A DNA stretch of 64,000 bases from Gonocerus acuteangulatus (lineage: Eukaryota > Arthropoda > Insecta > Hemiptera > Coreidae). This document shows positions 10,839 to 21,551 of this stretch, one piece after another. The notes below the pieces were generated by a model. The model made no database searches and had not been told where the DNA came from. It was given only the letters and a program-made list of their open reading frames with translations. Made by a program: the position numbers and the translations under genes. Each line of letters begins with the position of its first letter. Position 1 is the stretch's first letter. Location: positions 122,167,118 to 122,231,117 of the forward strand of contig OX328123.1 in NCBI GenBank assembly GCA_946811695.1, given 5' to 3'.

Positions 10839-11650
10839 TTGTAAATGGGTGCCTATATATATATTGACTTTACGAGGCGTTTTAAGCCAAGTGTGACTGT
10901 CAGACGTAAAATCTATATGATGGGCGAAAAGTTTAGCAAAACGCTGATGCAATCCCAACAAATTTTACGTTCAAGCGGTGTTCGCGAGGCATCACTTCTT
11001 CAGTAGATAATTGTTTGCTGTTTACGTTTTGTGTAATGCTCTAAAGAACATGGATTATACATGTCAGAAATTTCAAACTTGTATGGCTATATTTTGAATT
11101 TATACTCAGCCAAAAAAATTTAAAAATTATATAAATTTTTATATGTGTATTCATTTATACACATTAAAGGTAAGAAAAAAAATAAACGTTTTCTTTACTT
11201 TTCCCAGTTTAAAAATGTTATCAACATTTTTCCTTACTCCTGTTTGGATTTTGAAACTTTTCGGATTACCGGGTCTCTGCTATATATTGTGTCACTAAAT
11301 AATCGAATCATCAATCACAGGAACTCCCAAGTGGATCCCAAACTCGCCTATCTTCCTATTCCATCGTATACATATTCCCAAAAAAGTTATTTTGACAATT
11401 TATTTCCCTACTGGTCCTCCACGCATTTCCAATGCCACACAGGAAATAACAATAAACACAACAAAATAATATTAAGAATTAATGTTCGAAGCCAGTACAT
11501 TTTTTCTGCCTAAATTAACTTCAGGCTTTAGTATTATTATATCTGTAAAGATTCCTGTCATTATTTTTGGAATTTTGTATGTTTATAGTCAGTTTTACAG
11601 GTACTTGTTCCTTCGTATCCACTTTCTCTCTCCCCTCCGAAGAGGAATGA

Positions 11651-11653
<3 letters not shown>
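10839..11653. other. Intron 3 after the satellite
   Basis: About 200 bp of moderately GC-richer sequence (10860-11040) probably belongs to the same retroelement-like repeat that flanks the satellite. The remainder is AT-rich with no convincing gene. Confidence 0.4.

Positions 11654-11700
<47 letters not shown>
11654..11700. repeat. (TA)n microsatellite
   Basis: TA dinucleotides about 115 bp before NK2 exon 4. Confidence 0.85.
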
Positions 11701-11703
<3 letters not shown>

Positions 11704-11816
11704 CATACATACATTGATACTTAAGAAATTCTATCACTCCGTCCAAATTCTCATTTATTTCGAACGTTTTTTTTTTTGTTTTTTTTTCATAGTTCAAACT
11801 CAACTATTTTTTTTAG

Positions 11817-12033
11817 ATACAAAGTGAAAAGGATGAAGAGTGAGGAGCCAAAAACCGAAGACATTAATGTGACAAGACCTACTCCGAAGGAAGACCCCAC
11901 GTGGTATCCTGTGCAGAGTCAAGACTTCCAAACACAGCCTCTGCAATACTACCAACAAACGGACTACAGTTACCCACCACAAGCAGCTATGCAGTACAAT
12001 CCTTTATCAGAACAGACTTGGAAATACTTGTGA
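11817..12033 (+). CDS. NK2-class homeobox protein, exon 4 (end of homeodomain, C-terminus)
   Basis: Terminal coding exon after a long T-rich acceptor (TTTTTTTTAG). It completes homeodomain Arg53 and continues YKVKRMK; Tyr54 is the diagnostic residue of NK2-class homeodomains. The remaining 64 residues are rich in Gln, Tyr and Pro and end EQTWKYL before TGA at 12031. There is no obvious NK2-specific domain downstream of the homeodomain, which partly explains the small predicted protein. Confidence 0.88.
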
Positions 12034-12196
12034 TTAATGTATGTCCTTATTTAAAACAAAATCCGTTATCCGTGACTCAAAGTCACTTTTAATTCATCTA
12101 GTTGTCTTCACGAGAAGTGGATAAACAGGCAAAAATGACCTGTTCAAATTTATAAAAACATGTAAACATATGTATATAAATATGCATATATTTATG

Positions 12197-12243
<47 letters not shown>

Positions 12244-13064
12244 TATGGATATAACTTAGATATATACATATTTACATGCTTGGATAACACCTCTTCTGTT
12301 ACAAATAAATAACGTTTCCAATTAGGTAAACCATATATTCTAGGAAGAGTAATGTCTAATAATAAATTATGTTATTTCCATTATAATAATGGAGTTTTCA
12401 GCTGAACCCTCTGCGCAACTATGGTGTAGAATTCCAGCGCATCCAATAGAATTCGGTTTATGCTTTTTCAAATTTTGAAGTAATCTATATTGTGTTGTAG
12501 GTAATTCCTATGAAAAACAATTTCTAAGGGTTTTTGGAGTAGGTTTGGGTAAATTAGGCAGCTAACATTTAAGGATACGTCAAAAAAAAAAAAAAAAAAA
12601 TCGTCTGAAAATTCAAATTTCGCGCCAAAAATTTATAAAAATAATGTATCTACTACACTTGAACATGACATTATTTTATAAAGTAGATTTTCTGAAATTA
12701 AGAATGAAAGACGGCGCTAATGGCCACGATTTGTCGATGCGCCGTAAAAAAAAAAAAATAAATAAAATAAAAAATTAAGAATGAAAGAGCAAACCATTCG
12801 TTAAATCCATAAAAATATTCCTCATATACTAAAACCTTTATGAAAATATAATCCAAATATCCAAGAAACCTTTTTAATCATGATGGGTTAAAAATAATCC
12901 CACGAAAAGGCTACGAAAATAAAAGATAAAGCTTACTAAAATCAAAGATAAATATCATAATGTGATTAGTTTTGCTTCAAGCGGCTTCCCCCTCCCCATT
13001 AATTAGTGCCTTAATAAGGAAATATAATTAATTATTAAGTTTATGTAAAATATTATTAACAATG

Positions 13065-13149
<85 letters not shown>

Positions 13150-13363
13150 GACGGGGACTGTAGACAGGTTTACGGGGAGGAAGGTTAGGATACTAGTGTT
13201 TCATAACCCTGAGACGCATATTGCTATGCAATATTAAAATTACTTTATATAATTGTACGTGATGGGAAAAGACCATCGAGTGTAAGTATACACACAATGT
13301 TGTAAAAATGTAATTCTTCCAATCAAATTATACATGTATAATGTACAAATAATTTTAGGAAAT
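12034..13363. other. NK2 3' UTR and downstream sequence
   Basis: Holds (TA)n tracts at 12203-12241 and 13073-13145, a poly(A) run at 12582-12600, and at 12712-12770 a SINE-type 3' end GGCGCTAATGGCC with its paired GATGCGCCG and an A-rich tail. No gene seen. Confidence 0.5.
12304..12309 (+). promoter_or_regulatory. candidate poly(A) signal of the NK2 gene
   Basis: AATAAA lies about 270 bp after the homeobox stop codon, just past a (TA)n tract. It is the first canonical signal in a stretch with no other coding sign. Confidence 0.4.
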
Positions 13364-13405
13364 ACCCTTTGAGGAGGAGCAGAATAGCTCGAAACCGGTT
13401 AGGGT
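13364..13405 (+). ncRNA. Hammerhead-like ribozyme motif with a changed C3
   Basis: Four-base stem I arms ACCC (13364-13367) and GGGT (13402-13405) enclose TTGAGGA (the CUGANGA box with C3 changed to U). Stem II is GAGC/GCTC with a six-base loop. GAAA at 13391-13394, stem III palindrome CCGG and the TT cleavage-site position follow. The architecture is that of minimal type I hammerheads of Penelope-like elements. The C3 change should impair catalysis. Confidence 0.5.
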
Positions 13406-13503
13406 GAAAATAATAAAATACAGGAAGTGAAAGGAGTGTTTTTATGACCTATTGGCTACAAAAAACAAGTATATTGAGTTTAAGGTCAACAATGGAAGAA
13501 CAA

Positions 13504-13504
<1 letters not shown>

Positions 13505-13561
<57 letters not shown>
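13505..13561. repeat. (TA)n microsatellite
   Basis: Pure TA dinucleotides. Confidence 0.9.
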
Positions 13562-13565
<4 letters not shown>

Positions 13566-14169
13566 GATATGCAGATTGACTTTTTGCAAATATTAATACC
13601 TTCTCAAAGGACATAGAAAAGTATTAGGAAGCTGCCCAATCGTAGTATCCTTAATAATTTAATAAATAATAGATACAATGAAGTTGTTTTTATTTAATGT
13701 TTTTATCTTCTAATGATATTATGTTTATGTGCCGGCGAGAATAGTTAGAGTTATAGTAACGATGATGTAAGTACTACAGTTTCTGAAAATGATTTGTGGA
13801 AAATAAAATATTTTTTTAAGGTTATGATTTATTATATTATGTAAATAATTAAATAAGTTCTTGTAATATATTTATTAGCCAAAGAAATACTTGTAAAAAT
13901 ATTTGTAAATATAGGTCTAAGTATAATATATAAATGTTATGTAAAAGTTTAAAACTAAAGATATATACGACATAACTTATTTTTACTCCTCGAAAATAAC
14001 TAGAAGATTAAGACTCCTAATATTAACTTCTCACTTTTAATAAAGTTTAAAATTGTATAAATAGAAGATTATTTACTTTAGTTATATTACGTTCAATAAT
14101 TATTTGTAATCACTAAAAAATTACTTTTTTCCTTTTAAACATTGAAACTGTTATATAATTTCTTCACGC
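13562..14169. other. Intergenic AT-rich sequence
   Basis: No gene, repeat family or motif recognised. Confidence 0.4.
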
Positions 14170-14202
14170 CTCTTTGACAACATGTTTCACGCCTCTTCAG
14201 GA
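14170..14202 (-). ncRNA. Degenerate hammerhead-like motif of Penelope type
   Basis: On the minus strand CTGAAGA (fits CUGANGA) is followed after only five bases by GAAACATGTTGTC. Stem II is essentially lost, so this is probably an inactive relative of the motif at 29429-29468. Confidence 0.35.
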
Positions 14203-14848
14203 ATACTAAAATACACATCACATCCTCAACTTTAAAGAACCTTCCGGAGGCAAAGCAATGTCTTGACTTACAAAATCCAACAGAAGTACTGTAGATCAGC
14301 TGTTGAAATCGATTCCTTTTAATTTGTTTTATAATTGTTCCTTAAGAGTCGTTTGAGAAACTTGATTATTGAAAATATTGTGTTGTAAATGAAATTTGAT
14401 CTTCTGTCATAAAAAATACATTATAATTATAATTATTACGAGATTCAAATAGATCCCCGTCGTGGTGATTGGGGAGAAATTGGTAATCGGCTAAGAACAA
14501 CAATCAGATTTTCCTATTTTTAAAAAAAGATTAAAGCTAAGCATTCACAGCTGATCAATGTTGCCACAGAGACTACCGAAATGTTATAAATATGAAGTAT
14601 GTCGATGGATGTGGTAACTCGAATACCATTGAGGAGTCATTCACTATTTGGTGCAAAGTGAACTCATTGAAATTAAAGTTCTTTGTTTTACTCCCTTTGG
14701 CACTTATTTCTGAAACAAAAACTAATATAAATGGTTATATATTGTATTTTACTTTTCTTTTTCTTTTTCTTTTTTTTTTTTTTTTTTTTTTTTTTGTTCA
14801 ATATTGAAGAGTAATCCTCTTGGGTGGACTTTTTACTTATTTTTTGCA
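14203..14848. other. Intergenic sequence with a poly(T) run
   Basis: Contains a T-rich tract at about 14758-14797. On the minus strand it would be the 3' UTR of the acidic-repeat gene. No other gene seen. Confidence 0.4.
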
Positions 14849-15812
14849 TTAATCCTTGGGTTGCGCTTCATCGGGAACAACTTCCTTCATACCCTCCTCT
14901 CCCTGTGCCTCACCAGCCAATGTATCCTCCGGTTTCAGGGTATCCTCGACATCAGCGGGGTTCGGGGCAGCTTCGACATCAGCGGGCTTCGGGGCATCCT
15001 CCACATCAGCGGGCTTCATTGCATCCTCCACATCAGCGGGCTTCATTGCATCCTCCACATCAGCGGGCTTCATTGCATCCTCCACATCAGCGGGCTTCAT
15101 TGCATCCTCCACATCAGCGGGCTTCATTGCATCCTCCACATCAGCGGGCTTCATTGCATCCTCCACATCAGCGGGCTTCATTGCATCCTCCACATCAGCG
15201 GGCTTCATTACATCCTCCACATCAGCGGGGTTCGGGGTATCCTCAACTTCCGCAGACTTCGGGCTATCGTCGATATCCACTGGCTTCGGGGCGCCCTCTA
15301 CATCCGCGGTCATCGGGGTATCCTGGGCTATATCAGGCCTATCCCCCCCGGCATCGGCCACCGTCCCCACCACCACTTCCTGCTCGGTTGATGGAGCTTC
15401 CTCCAATTGGTGCTTGGATGCCTCACTAGTGGCTTCCCCGTCCTTCGAAGGCTCCAATTGGTGCTTGGATGCCTCACTCGAGGCTTCCCCATCCTTCGAA
15501 GGCTCCAATTGCTGCTTTGATGTCTCACTCGGAGCTCCCTCGCCCATTCCATCATCTTCGTCCCATTCTTGTTCTTCCTTGAGTTCCTCCCTAGCTGCCT
15601 TTATTACTGATCCAGCTAGCATAATCATCTTATAGAAGTGAAGCATCTCGCCCATAGCTTCCAATTGATGATTTTTCCTGTCCTGCTGTTGAGGCGATAG
15701 AGTGTTTCTTCTCTTTCTTGATTTAGACGAGGTTTTATGCGCTTTCCGCAGTGGATAGTTGTACTTAAAATGTCCTGGAAGATTTTTTAGGAGCCCAGAA
15801 GACCAAGGAAGC
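14849..15812 (-). CDS. Acidic protein with nine-residue tandem repeats, last exon
   Basis: Open from a good acceptor (TTTTCTAG/G) at 15812 to TAG at 14849: one base completing a codon, then 320 residues. It begins LPWSSGLLKNLPGHFKYNYP, has a basic stretch (KSRKRR), then a long Glu/Asp-rich, low-complexity tail. The tail holds two or three copies of an EPSKDGEASSEASKHQL-like unit and eleven copies of a PADVEDAMK-like unit (27-bp repeats, about 14950-15240). It is predicted disordered. The frame contains several internal ATGs, so it could also start within this exon. Because the DNA unit is a multiple of three, other frames are open too; the minus frame is preferred for its upstream splice signal and non-repeat sequence. 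Function unknown. Confidence 0.6.
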
Positions 15813-16221
15813 CTAGAAAATATTTAAAATACATTTTTAGGAAGTAAACAATTATCCATTAACAATTGAGTGGGATTGAGCGTGCTGTATACATAAGGGG
15901 AATACATTGAGGAAAAGATTTATGCTGGTTCAAGGATGGGGGTTATAAAACGAGAAGTTACATAAGTATTTTGAGTCTTACCTTTAAAGTGCAATTACCA
16001 TATCTGGATCTTGAAGTTGCTTCGGAAGTAAGAATTTAACGGTTGAAAGAGAAAGGGAAGGAAAAGGAAGAAACAGTGAAATGCAAGTACGACGGAAGTT
16101 TAAGACAGACAGTGAAAAGCTCTGGCATTCGTTAGTCTATTGATGATTCTCTTTGATATTAAAATGAATTTAGCTAAGATTAGATTGTTTTTTTGAATAT
16201 TTTTATTTGGCAACTACTATT

Positions 16222-16507
16222 TCAAATTGAGAACAATAATTGTATAATAGAGAGGACGTTTTTCGTGAATTTGTAAACTTTATTATCCAGAATACTCATA
16301 ATTTTCCTACAAGGCAACTGCATATATGTTGGCCAATGATCCCTAGGGAGGCTACTTATGTGAAGTTCCTCAAAGAATGCGCTGATCTCCTTCGATAAGG
16401 TTCCTTGAGTACCATTCAGTAGACCACGTAACCGGAGTTTCTCATTATGGACGTGGAGAGGAAACCCGATAATAGTTTTGCAGTTATTGTTCCACAAATG
16501 GACCAGC
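16222..16507 (-). CDS. Unrecognised gene, exon 3 (3' boundary uncertain)
   Basis: After an acceptor (GTAAATAG/G) at 16508 this frame reads GLVHLWNNNCKTIIGFPLH onward, open to a stop at 16222. It enters in phase 2, exactly matching the donor of 16664-16863. A real donor probably lies before the stop, perhaps at AAA/GTTTAC near 16280. I could not find one whose phase fits the acidic exon at 15812 directly, so a small exon (for example near 15983-16021, which has a GTAAGA donor) may lie between. No known domain recognised. Confidence 0.5.
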
Positions 16508-16663
16508 CTATTTACACAGAAATGTTAAAAAGAGTCATTTTTGGTTGATGGAAACAATGCAGATTTAAAGAAATTTTTTTAAAATGTCGTACATTATTTT
16601 TTTCCTAATAGATAAAGTTTTGCGGAATGTACTAAAAGCTGGTTATACATGGAATTTGTTTAC

Positions 16664-16863
16664 CCAACGGGCACTTCCTCGATTTGCAGCCCATACAATC
16701 GTCTTCTCACTGATAAACAATAACGATGTGTGCATGAGCCAGGATTTGGATCTAGTACTGGCATCATGGGTACTTTGTAGCGTCTGGGATGCTCCACTTT
16801 AGGTGGCTTCTCGATACGCTCTCCGAATGTGATGAACCCTGTGTCTGGGTCGTAGTCGACAAC
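16664..16863 (-). CDS. Unrecognised gene, exon 2
   Basis: A 200-bp exon after a long T-rich acceptor (TTTTTTTCAG) at 16864. It reads VVDYDPDTGFITFGERIEKP onward, with a basic, Pro-rich middle, 66 residues plus two bases, and ends at GG/GTAAAC. It enters in phase 0 from 18411-18536 and leaves in phase 2. A possible earlier donor (TCA/GTGAGA near 16707) would change the phase. I do not recognise the family. Confidence 0.6.
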
Positions 16864-18410
16864 CTGAAAAAAAAAAATTATATTAAAACAACATTTATTT
16901 CAAACACTAATTGAACCGTGCATTATCTTCTGCCCGGGCTCAATTTCGGTTTAAAATTATCTTCGAAATCTATTTTGAAGAAAAATTACCACGCTAGGAT
17001 ATACCTCCATATAAGTTACGGTACACGTTAATCTATAAGTTAAATTGTAGGAGTACACTGGGCTCTAGCATTCTTCTAAATTTGGAGGCGATTTCCTTGT
17101 ATTTACTTATTATTCCATAATTATTATTATTCACTATTACTGTTGTTTTTTTAATTTATGAAAAAGCAAGCTTCCTGCCTCATAGGTCTTATTAGCGCGT
17201 TTCCTCCCTGCCTTAATAGGAAGAAACCCCGTTTATGACGCAAAGCAGAAGAAGCAAGCCAGTGGTGACGATAGGAAATGTCCACGTTTCATGAAAACAT
17301 ATTACATAGGATTAAATTCGCACGAAAGACATCTTAATGATAACAGTTTTGCGCTTCTAGGCTTCCAGGTTCACCATTTATAGGTAATTTGATGTGGGGA
17401 ATGAAATGATTTTCTAATCAATGTCTATAACCATTTTCAAGATAAAGGATAAAAATAAACGGTTATTTCATTTTCTGAATTTTCATAAACATGGATGTCG
17501 GCGCTAATGGCCTAAAAAAATAAAAAGTTTTCCTAACTAAATTTCGGTTTGGGTTTTCAGAAACGGTTGAATCTGGAGTTGAATATTGCTCCAGACGTTT
17601 GACAGTCAGACGAACTATGATCGTTAAGTTATGGTTACGTTTGGAGTTAAGGAATGATTAGTATAAAAATATTTTAGTAACAGACGTGAGGAGTTTTGGG
17701 ATTCTCATAAATTTTTTATAAATGTCTCGAAAACGAATAGGAAATCTAGGTATATTACCGTTCTCTAGAACAACGCTTCTGTAGTTATTTTCCTTGGGAC
17801 TATATCAGTCGGAGTAATCAGTGCTTAAAACTTCTAAAGTGTGGGGTTCGTTGCTTTGAGCGTTTCTTTTTCTCAGCTTTTGAAAATGATTTTAGAATTA
17901 AAATTAATTTTCCAGTAAAACAAGAAACGTAATATGTAGCACAATTTGTGATTGTTTCCTTACGTTAGATTGTTTTAGCTAGTGATGGCTGCCGAGGCAG
18001 CGAGCGCCAGAAGTCTGCCTAAAATATCGTCAATCTACCTGCAGTGTTGTCTCTAAATCTAGCCAAATCCGGACAAGTGTTGCTACGAGTTAAAAAAAAA
18101 AAAACAGTTAGGAGGGCACCGCTGGAGTTCTTCTTTGAAATAAGGGCTGCAGTTTTCATAATGCTTATTTTTTTTTTGTCACCGTCAGCTTGATTCAAAG
18201 CGCATAATATAGTCTGATGTAGTTGGGTGCTCAAGCCTTCGGTTAGAGTTGTTGAACCAAATAGAGAGCGGAAATGACAATGTTTTTGTTCGCTATTGGA
18301 GCAAATAAATCAAAAAGGAGGACGTCATTAAATTGATAAAATAGCTCCAAGTGGAAATATATCCTTTAAAAAAATAAAAAAAATAAAATAAAATAAAAAA
18401 AAAAACTCAC
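16864..18410. other. Intron 1 of the unrecognised minus-strand gene
   Basis: Contains a TTAGCGCG family terminus at about 17190-17235, a SINE-type 3' tail near 17498-17530 and a block of the GTCAATCGGAG repeat at about 17690-17870. No coding sequence recognised. Confidence 0.45.
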
Positions 18411-18536
18411 GCGAGGCAGGCCATGAAAAGGAGTGCTAAGCCTTCTAACAACTACCGTTGTCGTTTCCTCATCTATCTGAGTATTCGGAAGAACAAGACT
18501 GACCCGATGGGCATTAAAAGTGCGTTCTTCATTCAT
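18411..18536 (-). CDS. Unrecognised gene, exon 1 with start codon
   Basis: ATG at 18536 opens 42 codons (MNEERTFNAHRVSLVLPNTQ onward, with a Thr/Val-rich stretch) ending exactly at a CGC/GTGAGT donor, phase 0. The next phase-0 acceptor, at 16864, continues the frame. No signal peptide or known motif is evident. The A-rich run at about 18366-18405 lies in the intron beside the donor. Confidence 0.6.
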
Positions 18537-18660
18537 TTTTGCAAGTGTTCTCGTACCACACAGTGATACTCTTCAACAGAATTTAAATATTTTTCTAGAG
18601 AACTTGCTCTTGAACTTATAAATAACCTTGTTATTTAACACATGTTCAATTTATATCAAA

Positions 18661-20555
18661 CTAGCTGAATACCCGTGCTTCACCACGGCCAATAAGTATT
18701 TTTTATATTGAGTTTAATAAGATATTATCAAAATTAACGCTACTACATAATTTTGTACAGCTTATTATTGCACGGACTTTAAAGTTACCCAGGAAATACA
18801 ACAACCGCTTAAAATGTTAGGTAAACAGAGACAAATACACGTTGAAAAGCATAAAACTAACAAATTTGAAGTTTTAAGCACTTATCTCTTCGATTGACAT
18901 CGCCCCACCGCACATTACAACAGAATCTTATTGTAGAGAATTTAGTAACCTTTTGAATAGCCGCCTTCCACTTTGTTAAAAAAGGTAAGTATTTATAGGA
19001 ATAAGCACTTTATTATGCAGATGAATACAGATCACGTATGGTTCAGGACACTGCACTAGTAGGGAGCTTACAGGTAAGAAAAAAAAGGGGTGGGGAGCGC
19101 CTGACCAAACCTAGAAATATAGTATCGATACACACAGAAATATAAATAATATTTACATTCAACACACTTACTACGAGTTCCAACCGTTTTCGAGATATTT
19201 TAGAAAATATACTGATATCCGAAAACTTTGTGTAACCATTCATACAGTTTTTTTTCCATATACTTCGCTTCTGAATACCTAAACAGAAAATTAGGTTTGA
19301 AAAGTATTTCTATCAATTTTTCTGGTAAATGGCTACAGAACTCGCTTAAAAAATGGTTTCATTCGTTTTCCTACGTTAAGGAATCTTTCGCACAAATTTC
19401 GCTCCAAAAACTATGTTCCAGTAAAGGGATTCAACTAGTCAATGAACTGGACGTTTTAAATGAGAAGAAAGATTTTTGTACCAAATGTTATCAAAATCGA
19501 ACCATTTTTGAGCCGATGAGGAACTTCTTAATAATTCAAACCCCCCTAAAAGTACTTAAACATTTGAATATAAAAAAAAACCTTTCTTAGCGAGTGTTTA
19601 CATTCAAAAACGGATTGCCTGTGCAAAAATTTCAAATTTTTGTGTCAAGTGGTTCGGGGCTGGGGATGGTCCTCGGATGGACCATCACCAGGGCTTAAAT
19701 TCTATGAGGGACAAAATCACAGTGTATTTCAAGTAATTCAAGGACTGCCATCATAGTTGAAATTAACCTCAATTAAAAATAATGCTATGTGTGGCGGTTC
19801 GTCATAGGCTAATAACTGCGCCTATAGATCCTACCTCTATGGTAGACTATATAGCTGGAAGGTTCCTGCCTAGGAGGTTAACCAGTCAGTCAGTTTTCCG
19901 AATATAGGACGCTCACCTGTGTTTTTGTGAATACTTGTGCTTGGTTGTGTTATGTTATAATAACGTATCAGTATGGCCATACTTAGGTATAATGAAGAGT
20001 TGCGATGGATATCCGCAAGTAGCATTTGTATTAATTGTATGTATATGTAGGATAAGATAGATTATAGTATGTACAAAGTAGTTCCTAGGGTAGCGTATAA
20101 TTTTAATATTTTATTAGTTATTTTAATGTTATTAGTTGTTTATTTAATTATTTGATTAAATTATTAATATATTAAATATTAAAATAAACACGTGTTTTAC
20201 CTAACCAAAACCAGAGTGACGTCACAATTACCCCCAAAGAGGTAATACTATGAAATAGATAATGTACGGTAACAGCTGTTCTCTTGTCGTCCTAGCAACG
20301 CATTCTACCTAGGCTTGGGTACTCTAACCAACTAAAATTTAAACCCCTCAAAAAATACCTAAAAATTCGAATATCAAAAAATCCTTTCTTAGCGACAGGA
20401 CGATGGTAACCTTTGACGTCCTTCGTCCTTAAACCCCATGCATACATACTTTCTTAGCGAGCGTCTACGGTCTATAGGGAGTGTGCATGCAAAATTTCAA
20501 GTTTTTCTGTCAAGCGGTTTGGGCTGGGCGATGATAGGTCAGTGAGTCAGTGAGT
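18661..20555 (+). mobile_element. Dispersed retroelement-like repeat, long copy
   Basis: Starts CTAGCTGAATACCCGTGCTT and ends with AGGTCAGTGAGTCAGTGAGT. A shorter copy is at 41938-42707. The tail, with AAATTTCAAG and GGTTTGGGCTGGGCGATGAT, is of the type seen at 3' ends of arthropod non-LTR elements. It contains nested material: the GTCAATCGGAG block (about 18870-19300), a small open frame at 19228-19590 that is repeat-derived, and a probable solo LTR at 19790-20247. Confidence 0.55.
19790..20247. mobile_element. Probable solo LTR, 458 bp, with 5-bp target duplication
   Basis: Begins TGTGGCGGTTCG and is flanked by CTATG at 19785-19789 and 20248-20252. The related copy at about 42420-42470 lacks this segment and has the site uninterrupted, which defines the insertion. 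It holds an AATAAA near 20185. Both ends lack the classic TG...CA pair at the right (ends ATA), so the LTR call is inferred from length, TSD size and the poly(A) signal. Confidence 0.5.
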
Positions 20556-21549
20556 GGTATTTGACAAATATACAGTGGATGTATTTTTTTTCCCCGCGAG
20601 TTTTCTCCACTAGGCTACCACTTATGGTGATATAGGCATGCTATGGAAACTTGCTAAGATGAAGCAATTCCTGTTGGTAAAAAATATATCGGATTGGGAC
20701 ATCGAAACAATGAGTCTCTCTGCAAAAATAGACTGCGTGAAAGTCAACTGTGACGTTCCTGTATGTGATCCTCCTTCTGAGAACAAAAAATTGCACAACA
20801 TTGAATTCAGAAATGATAATGAACCTGAGGAATAAGTGGTCACAAAAGAATATTCAACAATTAGAGAAGCCACAAATGCGGCTAATAGACTTTGGACCTT
20901 CCTGGTAACCTGTGACAACGTCGTTCATCACATGATTACACATTAAAGTAATATTTCAAAAGTGGTGGTGAAGAAAAAGGACGAGTGTTCCATAGAATAT
21001 CAGAGATTATTGTACAGTTACTGAACAGCGAGGTGCACATAAGTACTAACTCAATAATATTTCATTAGCTGATCTTGTCGATTGGCTTTATGTGTAAGTA
21101 GTCAACGCATTTGAATAACCTTCAGTAAATTGTTCTAATTACTTTTTTTTTGTTTATTTTTTAAATTTACACGTCGGTAAGTCATAGTATAATCAGGAAG
21201 AATCGATGTTAGATAAGTCTCAGTGTAGTTAGGACGAACTATGTTTCACGGTCTCATGAAGATTATATTCTTAATATTTATTTTGTTGTCAATTAGTATT
21301 ATCGTTCTTATGATGGTTTCCTTCCGCGATGAGGGAGGACTTCCAGTACGCTTCCAGGTTTCATAATGTTAGAAACAAAGACCAGGTATGACTGGAAAAT
21401 ATTAGAGAACAAAATGAAAACCGAATCTAGCACAGGCAATAATCTAGAAAATTTAGAGCAGGAGTAAATGTTTTCAGAAGTAATCAACAGGACTAAACTG
21501 GTCGCATTAGCGGAAATGGTAAAAGAGAGTTGAATTTATTAGAATGAAA
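20556..21549. other. No gene confirmed
   Basis: A 65-codon open frame at 20638-20835 (+) has ordinary composition but no recognised domain, splice context or repeats. The rest is AT-rich with no identifiable element. Confidence 0.35.
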
Positions 21550-21551
21550 TA

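Noticed and set aside
14804..15635. Plus-strand open frames of 195-259 codons over the acidic repeat
   Set aside because: The 27-bp repeat has no stop in these frames, so they are open by construction. Only the minus frame has a splice acceptor and sensible non-repeat flanks.
20622..20918. Pair of opposed open frames as a real gene
   Set aside because: Neither strand has splice support or a known motif; evidence is too weak to annotate as coding.
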